Program-made: the position numbers and the translations under genes
Source: Rhodovulum sp. P5
GTDB lineage: Bacteria; Pseudomonadota; Alphaproteobacteria; Rhodobacterales; Rhodobacteraceae
Assembly: GCF_002079305.1 (NCBI RefSeq)
Contig: NZ_CP015039.1
Coordinates: 3,078,501 to 3,142,500, forward strand
Direction of reading: 5' to 3'
Length of the DNA: 64,000 bases
The notes under the pieces: model-generated
The model's input: the letters and a program-made list of their open reading frames with translations, nothing else
Databases searched by the model: none
Told to the model about the DNA's origin: nothing
Part shown: piece after piece, positions 44,801 through 52,952 of the stretch
Numbering within the stretch: position 1 is the first letter of the stretch
How the letters are laid out: each line of letters starts with the position of its first letter

Positions 44801-45368
44801 TGTATTTGGAGATCCGACGCGCCACGATCCGGTCGATCAGTGCGCGGGCGCGGGCGAGATCGGAGGGCGCCGGTACATCTGTGCTGTTCAGCTTGTGGAT
44901 CAGGCGGTTGGGGTAGTCCGCCATGAAGTAGTGGGCGATATCGTCATAGACGTAGCCCAGGCAGGCGGCGCGCGGGTCGCGGTCACGAAAGGAATGGGAC
45001 CAGCTGGAGGCCGATGCAAGGAAGCCCTGCTCGAACAGCAGGATCTCCGGCCGGCCGTCCCAATGGTGAAACAGGCGGGTCCCGCCGGCATGCGACCGGT
45101 CGGCGTCCCGGTAGATCGTCCCCAGCATCAGATAGGTGTCGCACTCGGCCCAACCCGGTGCGCCAAGCGGCAAGGCGCGGGGAAAGAGCCGTGCAAGATT
45201 GGTGCCGTATCCGCCTGAAAGGGCCGCGCTGACATAGCCGAGCCCGATCTTTCTGTCCCGAAGAGAAAGGACATGGGCCCGGATGTCGCGGTCGTCGGGT
45301 GGTTCGGCCCGCCGGGCGTCGAGGAAATCGGCGAACTTGTTGTAGGCGTCGAGGTGATTGCGGCTCAT
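41832..45368 (-). CDS. Trifunctional KpsC-like / GT2 / sulfotransferase fusion
   Basis: 1178 residues in three blocks. 1-380: capsule-synthesis (KpsC/KpsS) domain with KTHPDT (249-253 region), VYVGTSQIGLEALFAGKRV and GWGLTDDR (321-327); such enzymes transfer beta-Kdo. 390-600: a GT-A family 2 glycosyltransferase, VSVVMPVFNVEDVLE, with the metal-binding DSDD at 478-481. 777-1100: a sulfotransferase-like domain beginning IHIGASKTGSTFLQHYF, with the PAPS phosphate-binding loop at 783-791. The region 610-770 is a helical linker without family. It overlaps the GT4 gene by 4 bases (ATGA). The order suggests addition of an acidic sugar, a second sugar and a sulfate to one chain; that is inference. 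Confidence 0.85.
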   Translation of the reverse strand: MSRNHLDAYNKFADFLDARRAEPPDDRDIRAHVLSLRDRKIGLGYVSAALSGGYGTNLARLFPRALPLGAPGWAECDTYLMLGTIYRDADRSHAGGTRLFHHWDGRPEILLFEQGFLASASSWSHSFRDRDPRAACLGYVYDDIAHYFMADYPNRLIHKLNSTDVPAPSDLARARALIDRIVARRISKYNAQPLRLPDIGNGGGRRVLVCDQAYADASTIYGRIDRAGFEAMLLAAIRENPDAEILVKTHPDTTWEKGKRPGYFSHLSNSGRVRVLRDPVNPYALFDLVDTVYVGTSQIGLEALFAGKRVICFGAPFYAGWGLTDDRAVVPHRQRRRSLEDLFHYVFVWYTIYHVPGAPLPSEIEAVIDYIEETRPVQFPPDDSAHAVPPVVSVVMPVFNVEDVLEASIGSVQRQNLAEIEIIPVVDAATDGSLAIIERLAREDRRIRPIVLEQNVGQGMARNRGLAAARGAFVFFLDSDDLLADPGVLSDAVAAARESDVEMVRVQKLSFTDGEDPHLARADPVERQFTEDRQQPDLAADTRILESWHVWQFLYATDLLRRQEIRFLTPRWEERPFVAKALRHAKGIRCLPRPGIRYRKRAGSTTAQARGPADLDMLITAIDGVGTEFGACLEGGILAAQFGRFFLGSSAWAGCLTAALASDAGASVALRLKTAFGHFRLDQSDWQGAISRFSGLTETVPALCLFFAALANNRPDLLLSAIKGQPLPLAEVHHLFRTQPEGGDAVWLQSAVNLYARNDRVVFAPAHHRGSTAAPPKVLIHIGASKTGSTFLQHYFERNRPALLRQGIWYPQKGLLLQPGRPHKQAGHALLLAAAKKGDRRTRRFLRDVARSEGPAIHTILLSSEAFLLDPKGPKLVDLFPGMDCRALVYLRRQDAWANSQYHELVAGGAIGRVTQDIQTWLDAPNTRRLLDYRNILNAWADRIGRDNMIVRPYDPACWPQGDLIADFAHSTGLDGLVGHPQPQDDLVRGAVLSAAHGARLRDINARPFPTRQAYLAFIQDVTDRLSLWRANRGIAMSAPDYLDHAARVNLMEELAGCNTDIVERWMPDGAKALLSPPSKAPPQSTDLHPEEIEIIEATYARHTASPGKTPPGAVDASVAYGLLGWRRWLLAPLVRPFVVARGTADDVARFDADPAGFFHGLETPAYRVWANRLYPRT

Positions 45369-46585
45369 TTGCGGGCCCCGGTCGATGGCGGCAGGTCCAG
45401 CCGGGTGGTGTCGCCCCAGACCAGATCGTCACAACGCGCCGCCAGATAGCTTTCAAGATCGGGGCGCGCGCCGGGCGGTCCGGCTGCAATCGCGTCCTCC
45501 ACCAGATCGGCCCAGTCTTGCAGGACCGTATCGGGGGAATAGAGCGCCCGCGCCCGCGCCCGCCCAGCCTGGCCCATCCGGGCCCGCAGGGCGGGGTCGG
45601 CGACAAGTCGCGCGATGTCTGCGGCGAGCGATCCTTCGGACATGCCCCCGCTGCTCAGCAGGCCCGTTTCGCCGTGCAAGACTTGCACGTTGATCCCATT
45701 GCAGATGCCGTAGCCGATCACCGGAAGACCGTGCGCCATTGCTTCGAGACTGGCCATGGGGAACGCTTCGTAGATGGAGGGCAGCGCGAAGATGTGGGCC
45801 TGCGCATAGTAGGGGCCCGGGTCCGCGACCTCTCCGATGAAATTCACCTGCCGGGCGATGCCCAGCGACCGTGCAAGCCGGCGCAGGGATCGGCGTTCGG
45901 GCCCGTCGCCCACAAGGTCGAGAACGCAGTTTCCGCCGCCGGTGCGGACCTCGGCGACGGCGGAGATCAGACGCCCGATTGCCTTTCGCGGAACGAGCCT
46001 TGCGACACAGACGATCCGAACCGGGTTGCCCTGTTCCGGATGGGCAACTTTGTCTGTTTCGGGGACGGCGTTGGGAATGACCCTGATCCGCGGCTGAAGA
46101 AAATCCGGCAACGTCTCGCGGAAAGCGTCGGCCAGCAAATGGATGCGGGTCGCTCCGCTGAACGCGATCCAGCGCTCTTCGGGGGCGAACGTTCCGGCCC
46201 GCGCCGAAAACCGCGGATCTGTATGCTCGGACAGGATCAGCGGGCAGCCGATGCGATGGGCGCACCGGACATATCGCTGGTGGGTCCGGTTCATGTGCAG
46301 GCCGATCAGAACGTCGGGATTGAGCGCGGCGACCGATGTGGACAGCGCCAATTCGCTGTCGGGATCGGCCCGGGTCGGCGCATGGATCAGGTCGACCGAC
46401 GGGGAGAGGGGCCAGCGCGACGGACGTCGTGCATCGTCGAAGGTGACGATGCTGACCTCGTGCCCCCGCCGGGCAAGACCGTTGGCGATGAACTGTCCGA
46501 CATTTTCCGTCCCGCCCCGTCCCTGCGTGATCCACGGTACGAAGACAACGATCCTCCGGCGCCTGATGTTGTTCGGCATCGTCAT
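45365..46585 (-). CDS. GT4 glycosyltransferase
   Basis: 406 residues, GT-B fold. N-terminal acceptor domain (VVFVPWITQGRGGTENVGQF) and C-terminal donor domain with PSIYEAFPMASLEAMAHG, the E-x7-E nucleotide-sugar motif. Other conserved pieces: NPDVLIGLHMN, LILSEHTDP, RIVCVARLVPRKAIGRL. The donor sugar is unknown. First gene of the minus-strand half of the island. ATG 46585 and 46579 are both possible starts. Confidence 0.9.
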   Translation of the reverse strand: MTMPNNIRRRRIVVFVPWITQGRGGTENVGQFIANGLARRGHEVSIVTFDDARRPSRWPLSPSVDLIHAPTRADPDSELALSTSVAALNPDVLIGLHMNRTHQRYVRCAHRIGCPLILSEHTDPRFSARAGTFAPEERWIAFSGATRIHLLADAFRETLPDFLQPRIRVIPNAVPETDKVAHPEQGNPVRIVCVARLVPRKAIGRLISAVAEVRTGGGNCVLDLVGDGPERRSLRRLARSLGIARQVNFIGEVADPGPYYAQAHIFALPSIYEAFPMASLEAMAHGLPVIGYGICNGINVQVLHGETGLLSSGGMSEGSLAADIARLVADPALRARMGQAGRARARALYSPDTVLQDWADLVEDAIAAGPPGARPDLESYLAARCDDLVWGDTTRLDLPPSTGARK

Positions 46586-46878
46586 GGCGGATCAAATGGC
46601 GCTTTCTGGGGACAACATACGCTCACAAGGATCAGCTTGGGAAATCCCGCCCTCAACTGCAAGACCTTGCCAGCCAACCGGCCCGGCCAGACCGGCATCG
46701 GCCGAAGCACAAGAACCCGGTCAACCCCGGGGACATGCGCCACTTATGTTGCTTGACCTCAGAGTGTCAACTATTGCACGAATGCACGGCAGCGTTAACT
46801 AACCCCCGGTGGAAGAGAGCGAGGGATGCAGAGGGCAGGAAGCCAGTACGTTTTGTCCGCCAACAGGGGTTTTTCCTG
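46586..46878. other. Divergent promoter region of the glycan island
   Basis: About 293 bases separate the minus-strand GT4 gene from the probable start of the plus-strand operon. It is moderately A/T-richer than the flanks, with a TTGACC at about 46754 but no good -10 at the right distance. No gene recognised, although the frame of the next gene stays open upstream to 46735. Confidence 0.5.
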
Positions 46879-47628
46879 TTGAATTTGACCATTCTGAGAA
46901 CCTACCGACAGTTTGCCGTTCAGTCGAGTGAGGCGCTTGAGGCGCTTCGGGGCTGCTGCCGTGACGAGGATGTTTTCATTCTCGGCTCGGGCCCCTCGAT
47001 CACGAATACGGATCTGAAACGGCTCGATGGCAAGGCTGTCTTGCTGCTGAACAATGCCGTCAGCCTGCTGGACCGCTTTTCGCCGAGGCTGGCTATTGCC
47101 GTTGTGAGCGACCATTTGCGGGCCATCGAATTGCGCGATCAGATCACGCGGCAAGACATTGCGTGCATCGCGACCACCGACAAGATCCAGAACGGCGCCG
47201 TCAACCCTGCGATCTTTCGGCCGCCCTTTCTTTTCGTCATGCCGCGGATTACGGTGGATGCCAGCGGGTCCGTCCGGGTTTCCCGCGCGCTGGGCTTCTC
47301 TGATGATCTTGGGCGTGGTGTCTATCTCGGCAAGTCCGTGGTCTTTCCGGCGATCCAGATCGCGCATCACCTGGGCGCGCAAGAGATCCGGCTGGTCGGG
47401 ATCGACATGACGCTTGGCCGTGGGGTGTCCTATTTCGACCCGGCCATCAGCAGCAACTGGAGCGCGTTCGACTATGCCGCGGACGGCCGCCCCCATTTCG
47501 CGGCAATGGCGGGAATGCTGCGGGCGCGGGGTATTCTTCTGACCAATGAAACCGTCGGTGGCGACCTGGACGTTCTAGCGCATCTTCCCGACCGTCTTGC
47601 CCTGTCGGCCTCGGGAGAGGGGGCCTGA
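46879..47628 (+). CDS. DUF115/MptE-like Rossmann protein
   Basis: About 249 residues. VFILGSGPSITNTDLKRL, then AVLLLNNAVSLL and RLVGIDMTLGRGVSYF resemble the DUF115 (6-hydroxymethylpterin diphosphokinase MptE-like) domain found in flagellin- and surface-glycan genes of many bacteria, often beside sugar-transfer genes. The start is uncertain: TTG 46879 has AGGGG nine bases upstream, whereas ATG 46735 gives a Cys-rich leader that looks non-coding. Its stop overlaps the next gene in a TGATG junction. Function in the glycan pathway unknown. Confidence 0.72.
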   Translation: MNLTILRTYRQFAVQSSEALEALRGCCRDEDVFILGSGPSITNTDLKRLDGKAVLLLNNAVSLLDRFSPRLAIAVVSDHLRAIELRDQITRQDIACIATTDKIQNGAVNPAIFRPPFLFVMPRITVDASGSVRVSRALGFSDDLGRGVYLGKSVVFPAIQIAHHLGAQEIRLVGIDMTLGRGVSYFDPAISSNWSAFDYAADGRPHFAAMAGMLRARGILLTNETVGGDLDVLAHLPDRLALSASGEGA

Positions 47629-50600
47629 TGTCGCTGCCGAAAAAGGTACTCGGGCTCATTCCGACCCGCGGGTTCGGCGGGGCGGAGATGCACGCGCTGA
47701 CCCTGGCCAGATGGCTCAAGTCGAACGGGTCGGACGTGACCCTGGCCTTCGACCTTTGCGCAGGAACCTTGCCGCTTCTGCGTCAATGCAACGAAAGCGG
47801 TATCGATGTCATCGATGCCCCCATCGCGCCGCCGATTGGTGCGTCGCCGATGGAAATACACGAGGCGCAGGGCGCGATCGTCGCCGCGCGGATCGATTTC
47901 GCGAAGTATGACTTGGCCTTTGTCGCCGCGCCCTCGCCTGCGACATGCATCGGCATTCTTCCCGCACTGGCCGCCTCGGGGCTTCCGGCCATCGTGGTCT
48001 TTCACCTGGTGGCCGAAGGGTTGCGACTTTCCGAGGCGGTGCGCGAGGTCTTTGCAGCCTCCCTGCGCCCGTGGCTCAGCTTCGTTGCGGTGTCCGAATT
48101 CACGCGCGACATGCTGGCAGCCGCGCTAGGCCTGCCCGCAGAGGCGGGCTTTGTCGGTGTCATCGCGAACGGCGTGCAGATCGAGCGGACGGATGCGCCC
48201 ATCAACCTGCCGTCTGTGATCGGCGTGGACGACGCCCGTATCGTGGCCAGCATCGGCAGGCTGCACCCGCAAAAGGGCTGCGCGACGCTTGTCGATGCGA
48301 TCCCGCACGTCGTGTCGAAGATCCCGAATGCCCATTTCCTGTGGTTCGGCGATGGCGAACTTGGCCCGTCGATGCGAGAGCGAGCCGAAAGGTTGGAGGT
48401 CGGGCAGCATCTCCACCTGATGGGGTTCTCGGACCGCCCGGTGGACATCATGGCGGCCGCCGATGTGGTTGCGCTTCCGTCCCGGTACGAGGGGTTGTCG
48501 CTGACCCTGCTGGAAGCGATGCATGCGGGCGCGGTAATCGTTACGACCGAAACCTCCTATCAGGAGCGTATCCTGACCGAGGGGGTCGATGCGTCGATCG
48601 TTCCGCGCGACGATGCGGTCAGTCTTGGCGGTGCCGTGGCGCAGCTTCTTGGCGATCCCGCTGCCTGTGACAGCTACCGCATCAACGTGCAGCAGCGGGC
48701 GCAGGATTTCACCCTTGCCCGAATGCTCGACGACTACCGCATATTGATGGAACGCCTTGTCGAGGCGCGGGCAAACACCGTGCTTGGCGCTGACACTGCT
48801 GGCGGTGGGACATCCTGCATCTTGCGGGTTGAGGTGTCCCTTGGCGCGACCGGCCTGTCGATGGCTGTTGTCGATGCCCAGGGCGGCCGGCATTCATTGC
48901 CTCTCCATGGTTTGTTCGAAGACGACATATCCAGGCTGCTGGAGGGCTGCGAAAGCGCGGAAGTGCAAGCAGACCTTGGGGGCGAACTGGAGTATGTCGG
49001 TTCCGGTGCCCTTCCCAACGACGCGGGCCCAGTGACCGCGGCGTCTCTGCTTCTGCGGCTTCTCGGTGCAATGGGCCCCTATGCCCCGGCCGCGGTCATG
49101 GCATTGCACGAGGCCTTCGGACAGGTGTTTGTCGGGCGACTTGCCGAGACGCCGTCCTTGTCCGTCGACTGTATCGAGGATGTGCTGGACGGGCTTGAGG
49201 CGGTCGAAAACGGTGCCGGGTTGTCGCCTTTGCGGCTGGCCAATGGTCTTTTGACGGAACTGAAGGATGCGCGCCTTCGCGATCGCGTGGTTTCCCGACT
49301 TGCCACGGCGGTCGTCAGCGAGGTCAAATCCGATACCGTGAAAGACGCGCCGCCGGATGCCGCGGCGGCCCTTCGTATTGGACAAGGCCAGATCGCAGAT
49401 TTGCCCCTTCAAGATGGGGAACGGGCCCGCTTTTTCGCATCGGTGACAAACGAGCTGGGTGGCGCTGCGGAAGCGCGTCGTTTCAGGTTGCTGGCCCGGG
49501 GCCTTGGCACCACCGGCCCCGCATCTTCCGGGAGGACACCGGGGCGGGTCACCGTATTTGCGGAGTTCTTCAACTTCCCGGCCCGAAATGGGGGCGATGG
49601 TCGCATCCTGTCGCTGATCCTTGCCTATCGGCGGATTGGGCTCGACGTTACGGTGTGCCTGTTGGTGCATGAGGGCAAGTGGTCCGAGAAATGCCGCGAT
49701 GCCGAACGGCTCCGTACCGCGCTGAATGTCGAGGTCGATCTCGTCCCGCTCTCCGACAAGGCATCGGCAAGACTGCGTCGGGCGCATCAGGAGTTGGCGC
49801 AGGGCAACGGCAATCTGGAAGGCTTCTTCGACCAGCAGGCCTTCGCCCAAATCCGGGCGTATCTGGAAGCGGCCCGCCCGGACATCCTGCATGTGAACTA
49901 TTGCTACTTCGGATGGGTCGCGTTGGCAGCGGAGGGGCTGGTTCCCCACCGGGTGCTGGATACCCATGATATCATCTCGCGCCGGACCGCGCTGCTGCGC
50001 GAGATCCGGCGGCGGTCGCAGGATACGTTGCCGACAAGTTGCGCCTCGGTCCCTGCCATCCTGCATGCGGATGCCCAGTTCGCGGCCTTGCGTTATGACC
50101 TTCACCCGGCGGAATTGCCGATGATGGGCAGTTTCGAAACGGTTCTGATGATTTCGCCGCAAGAGGCTGCTGATATCTCGGGTCTTCTGCCCGCCGGCCG
50201 GGTCGTCCCCTTGCAGATGCACCTCCCGTTTGTGCCGCTCACACGCTACGGGACCAGAAAGGCCATGTTTGCCGCCGGGCGCAATGTATTCAACATCCTT
50301 GGGGCGGCTGCGATCCAGAACCATGTTGCCAGTTACCTTGCGGCGCGAAACGGTGGTCAGGACATGCCAGCGCAAGTGGAGGTTTACGGCGACGTATGCG
50401 GCGCAATGGAACCGGGCGACGGAATGGTGCTGCATGGTCGCGTGCCAAATGTGGCCGCGGCCTATGAGGATGCGGCGGTCGCGTTTTGCCCGGTGCCCGC
50501 GGGGACAGGACAGAACGTGAAGATCGTCGAGGCGCTGAGCCGTGGGTTGCCGGTGCTGACCTACGCCTCGATCGGGCGGAATGCGGGCGTTCAGCCCGGG

Positions 50601-50810
50601 GTCAACGGCCTGCTTTACGGTTCGATCGACGATATGCGGCGCGGTCTGGCCGATTTGCTGGACAGCCCCGACCAGCTTGCCGCGCTTCAGGCGTCGACAC
50701 GGGATTGGGCCGCCCGCAGATATTCGTCTGGCCGTTTCGTTGCCGATCTGGCGAAAGCGCTCCGGACCACGGGATGTCAGCTACAGGAGGTGGAACGTCT
50801 TGCAGACTGA
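47628..50810 (+). CDS. Double-module GT4 glycosyltransferase
   Basis: 1060 residues. N-terminal GT4 module (1-385): GLIPTRGFGGAEMHALTLAR, IGRLHPQKGCATLVDA and ALPSRYEGLSLTLLEAMHAG with the E-x7-E motif (287-295). A 250-residue middle part has no recognised family. C-terminal GT4-like module (639-1060): RVTVFAEFFNFPARNGGDG, VNYCYFG, VLDTHDI and GTGQNVKIVEALSRGLPV (958). Its motifs are close to those of the separate GT4 gene at 53819. Two transfer activities in one polypeptide are suggested. The next gene starts within its final codons. Confidence 0.88.
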   Translation: MSLPKKVLGLIPTRGFGGAEMHALTLARWLKSNGSDVTLAFDLCAGTLPLLRQCNESGIDVIDAPIAPPIGASPMEIHEAQGAIVAARIDFAKYDLAFVAAPSPATCIGILPALAASGLPAIVVFHLVAEGLRLSEAVREVFAASLRPWLSFVAVSEFTRDMLAAALGLPAEAGFVGVIANGVQIERTDAPINLPSVIGVDDARIVASIGRLHPQKGCATLVDAIPHVVSKIPNAHFLWFGDGELGPSMRERAERLEVGQHLHLMGFSDRPVDIMAAADVVALPSRYEGLSLTLLEAMHAGAVIVTTETSYQERILTEGVDASIVPRDDAVSLGGAVAQLLGDPAACDSYRINVQQRAQDFTLARMLDDYRILMERLVEARANTVLGADTAGGGTSCILRVEVSLGATGLSMAVVDAQGGRHSLPLHGLFEDDISRLLEGCESAEVQADLGGELEYVGSGALPNDAGPVTAASLLLRLLGAMGPYAPAAVMALHEAFGQVFVGRLAETPSLSVDCIEDVLDGLEAVENGAGLSPLRLANGLLTELKDARLRDRVVSRLATAVVSEVKSDTVKDAPPDAAAALRIGQGQIADLPLQDGERARFFASVTNELGGAAEARRFRLLARGLGTTGPASSGRTPGRVTVFAEFFNFPARNGGDGRILSLILAYRRIGLDVTVCLLVHEGKWSEKCRDAERLRTALNVEVDLVPLSDKASARLRRAHQELAQGNGNLEGFFDQQAFAQIRAYLEAARPDILHVNYCYFGWVALAAEGLVPHRVLDTHDIISRRTALLREIRRRSQDTLPTSCASVPAILHADAQFAALRYDLHPAELPMMGSFETVLMISPQEAADISGLLPAGRVVPLQMHLPFVPLTRYGTRKAMFAAGRNVFNILGAAAIQNHVASYLAARNGGQDMPAQVEVYGDVCGAMEPGDGMVLHGRVPNVAAAYEDAAVAFCPVPAGTGQNVKIVEALSRGLPVLTYASIGRNAGVQPGVNGLLYGSIDDMRRGLADLLDSPDQLAALQASTRDWAARRYSSGRFVADLAKALRTTGCQLQEVERLAD

Positions 50811-51621
50811 ATTCGACATCATCCTCGAACGGTTGCGCGCGGTCGAGGCGCTGCTCGAAAAGGGCAGGGTGGAGGATGCGCGAGAGTCTCTCGCGTCGCT
50901 CCGCGATACGCTGGCACGTCTTCTGCCGGAAGCAAATCCCGTACCGCTGCACCGAAAACCAATGGGTTTCTCGGGGCTGCAGGACCTGCTCGCCCAGGCC
51001 GAGAAGAGCAAGGACATGTCCTTGCCGGTCCACCGCTTCACCTCTGATCTGCGCTGCTGGGGGTGGTATGATGCGCAGGTCGACGCGTCCGGCCGGCATT
51101 ACCGGTGGTGTGGTGAAGCGGCAGAGGCCGGTGTTCTGCTTGATCTCGCCCCCGAAGGTCTGGTCGGGCTTGCGGTGCGGATGCGGCCCTTGGCTTCGCT
51201 GGGTCTGAAAGACGCTCAATTCGAAGTCCGGATCGACGGAGAACGGGCCGAGCTGTCAATTCTGCCGCCGGTAAAGGGTGTCTACACGGCCCTTATCGCC
51301 GTTACGCATGCGCCAACGGAGGCGCCGACAGAAGTGGTGTTCTACCCGAAGGCCACCGCGATACCGAAGAAGACCGGCGAATCCTCCGATACGCGCAAGC
51401 TTGCATTCAACGTCATCGAGATTCTGGAACTGCATCGCCCCAAAGACGGGAGTGATGACAACACGGACACCGATCAGTCATGGCATTCCCGACACTCGAA
51501 GAAATCCGACAAGCGCCCGGATACGACCTCGAACCCATCGTCCGGGAAGGACTCCGGGTCCTCGTCCAGCGCCGCGTCACTGCTGCAACCGATCTGGAAG
51601 AAGCGTGGCGGGCGGCCCTGA
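50800..51621 (+). CDS. Hypothetical protein of the glycan island
   Basis: 273 residues if it starts at TTG 50800, which has AGGAGG at 50785-50790. An N-terminal coiled coil (LERLRAVEALLEKGRVEDA) precedes a beta-rich part (RCWGWYDAQVDASGRHYRWC; FEVRIDGERAELSILPPVKG) of no recognised family. From about 215 the tail is Ser/Lys/Asp-rich and disordered (SKKSDKRPDTTSNPSSGKDS), and its last 142 bases overlap the start of the methyltransferase gene in another frame. The tail may be a read-through extension. It sits in an operon between glycosyltransferase and methyltransferase genes, so a carbohydrate-binding or scaffold role is possible. Confidence 0.65.
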   Translation: MQTEFDIILERLRAVEALLEKGRVEDARESLASLRDTLARLLPEANPVPLHRKPMGFSGLQDLLAQAEKSKDMSLPVHRFTSDLRCWGWYDAQVDASGRHYRWCGEAAEAGVLLDLAPEGLVGLAVRMRPLASLGLKDAQFEVRIDGERAELSILPPVKGVYTALIAVTHAPTEAPTEVVFYPKATAIPKKTGESSDTRKLAFNVIEILELHRPKDGSDDNTDTDQSWHSRHSKKSDKRPDTTSNPSSGKDSGSSSSAASLLQPIWKKRGGRP

Positions 51622-52883
51622 CGTCGGAAACGAACTATTGGGAAAAGGTCTTCTCGGGGCAACATGCGCAGGACGCCGAGGCGTTGCTGGACCGCGTTGC
51701 GCAGTATGATGGACAGCGGTTTGACTTCGCCCAGTACTGCGCCCCATCTTTGGACGGAACCTGCGACGTTCTGGACGTGGGCGCGGGGCCGCTGACGGTT
51801 ATCGGGCGTGTGCACGAAAACTTGGATGTCCGCATTACGGCAGTCGACCCGTTGGCGGACCACTTCGGTCAAGGTTTCGCGCAGATGGGCGTGACGCCGC
51901 CTGTCGTGACACGGGAAGGACGCGGAGAGGACCTCAATCGGCTGTTCGATCCCCAGAGTTTCCACCTTGTCGTGGCGATCAACGCACTTGATCGCACGTC
52001 TGACCCGATGCAGTGCATCGAAAGAATGATCGAGGTCTGCAAACCCGGCGGATCGGTCATCCTGTCTGGACCGGAAAACTGGGCGCTCCAGAATGCCTAT
52101 GGCGGACTGAACCAGTGGAACTTCCTTGCCGTGGACGACGATTTGACGATCTGGCGTCCCAATCGGAAGATTTCCCTGCAAAAGGCGCTCGGCGCGCGGG
52201 CCATCGTCCGGGCACGGACGGATGACCCGGACCGCTACTTCGTCGAAATTCATGTGCCGGAGGTTTCGGCAGAGGACGCAGAGGTGGCGCCCGTCGGTGG
52301 CGACGCGGTCGACTATGCCGAACTCTATGATGATGTCTACGACCGGATCCCGAGTTACACGATGGCGCATATGTCACCCGGTTTGCGCACGGCACTTCGG
52401 CACGCAGACGAACTCTTGTGTGCGGGCAGAGACTGTCTGGATGTGGGGGGCGGACCCGGCTATCTGGTCGAGGCGCTGCGCTTGCCCCCGTTTCGCAAAC
52501 GCGCCTTCGGCGCCGACATCAGCCGCCGCGCGGTTGAGTTGGCCGAGAAACGCCTCGGCCCCGACATCGTCAGGGTCATTGATGCCGATGGGCGTCTTCC
52601 ATTTGACGATGCGTCGTTCGACCTGATTACATGCTTCGATGTTCTTGAACATCTCGATGAACCGGACATCGACCGGCTTGTCGGTGAAATCAGACGTGTC
52701 GGGCGAAAGGGCGGAACGGCGATCTTCAATATCTCGCTGCGGGACAGCGCATCGAAAGACATCACCGGCGCTTCGCTACACCGGACGGTGCGGCCCGTAC
52801 CTTGGTGGATCGATCGATTGCCTTTCGCATTCTATTCCGTCGAGGCGCGTGAAAGCGAATTATACGGTCGGTTGAACCTGTGA
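51480..52883 (+). CDS. Tandem SAM-dependent methyltransferase
   Basis: 467 residues with two class I methyltransferase domains: the first with CDVLDVGAGPL (about 94-104), and the second with CLDVGGGPGYLVEAL (about 319-333), ADGRLPFDDASFDLITC and FDVLEHLDEPDIDRL. In the first domain motif I is present, but its later motifs (VVAINALDRTSDPMQC) differ from the second. The two domains may act on different positions of one glycan, or one may be inactive. Its first 142 bases overlap the previous gene. Confidence 0.83.
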   Translation: MAFPTLEEIRQAPGYDLEPIVREGLRVLVQRRVTAATDLEEAWRAALTSETNYWEKVFSGQHAQDAEALLDRVAQYDGQRFDFAQYCAPSLDGTCDVLDVGAGPLTVIGRVHENLDVRITAVDPLADHFGQGFAQMGVTPPVVTREGRGEDLNRLFDPQSFHLVVAINALDRTSDPMQCIERMIEVCKPGGSVILSGPENWALQNAYGGLNQWNFLAVDDDLTIWRPNRKISLQKALGARAIVRARTDDPDRYFVEIHVPEVSAEDAEVAPVGGDAVDYAELYDDVYDRIPSYTMAHMSPGLRTALRHADELLCAGRDCLDVGGGPGYLVEALRLPPFRKRAFGADISRRAVELAEKRLGPDIVRVIDADGRLPFDDASFDLITCFDVLEHLDEPDIDRLVGEIRRVGRKGGTAIFNISLRDSASKDITGASLHRTVRPVPWWIDRLPFAFYSVEARESELYGRLNL

Positions 52884-52952
52884 TGCTGAACCGCCGCCGC
52901 GATCCAAATGGCAGGAACGTCGACACCAAACCGCACAGAAGGGAGCAGCCCC

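Noticed and set aside
46735..46878. ATG 46735 as start of the DUF115-like gene
   Set aside because: The added 48 residues are Cys-rich with no conserved look; TTG 46879 has an AGGGG site. Not excluded.
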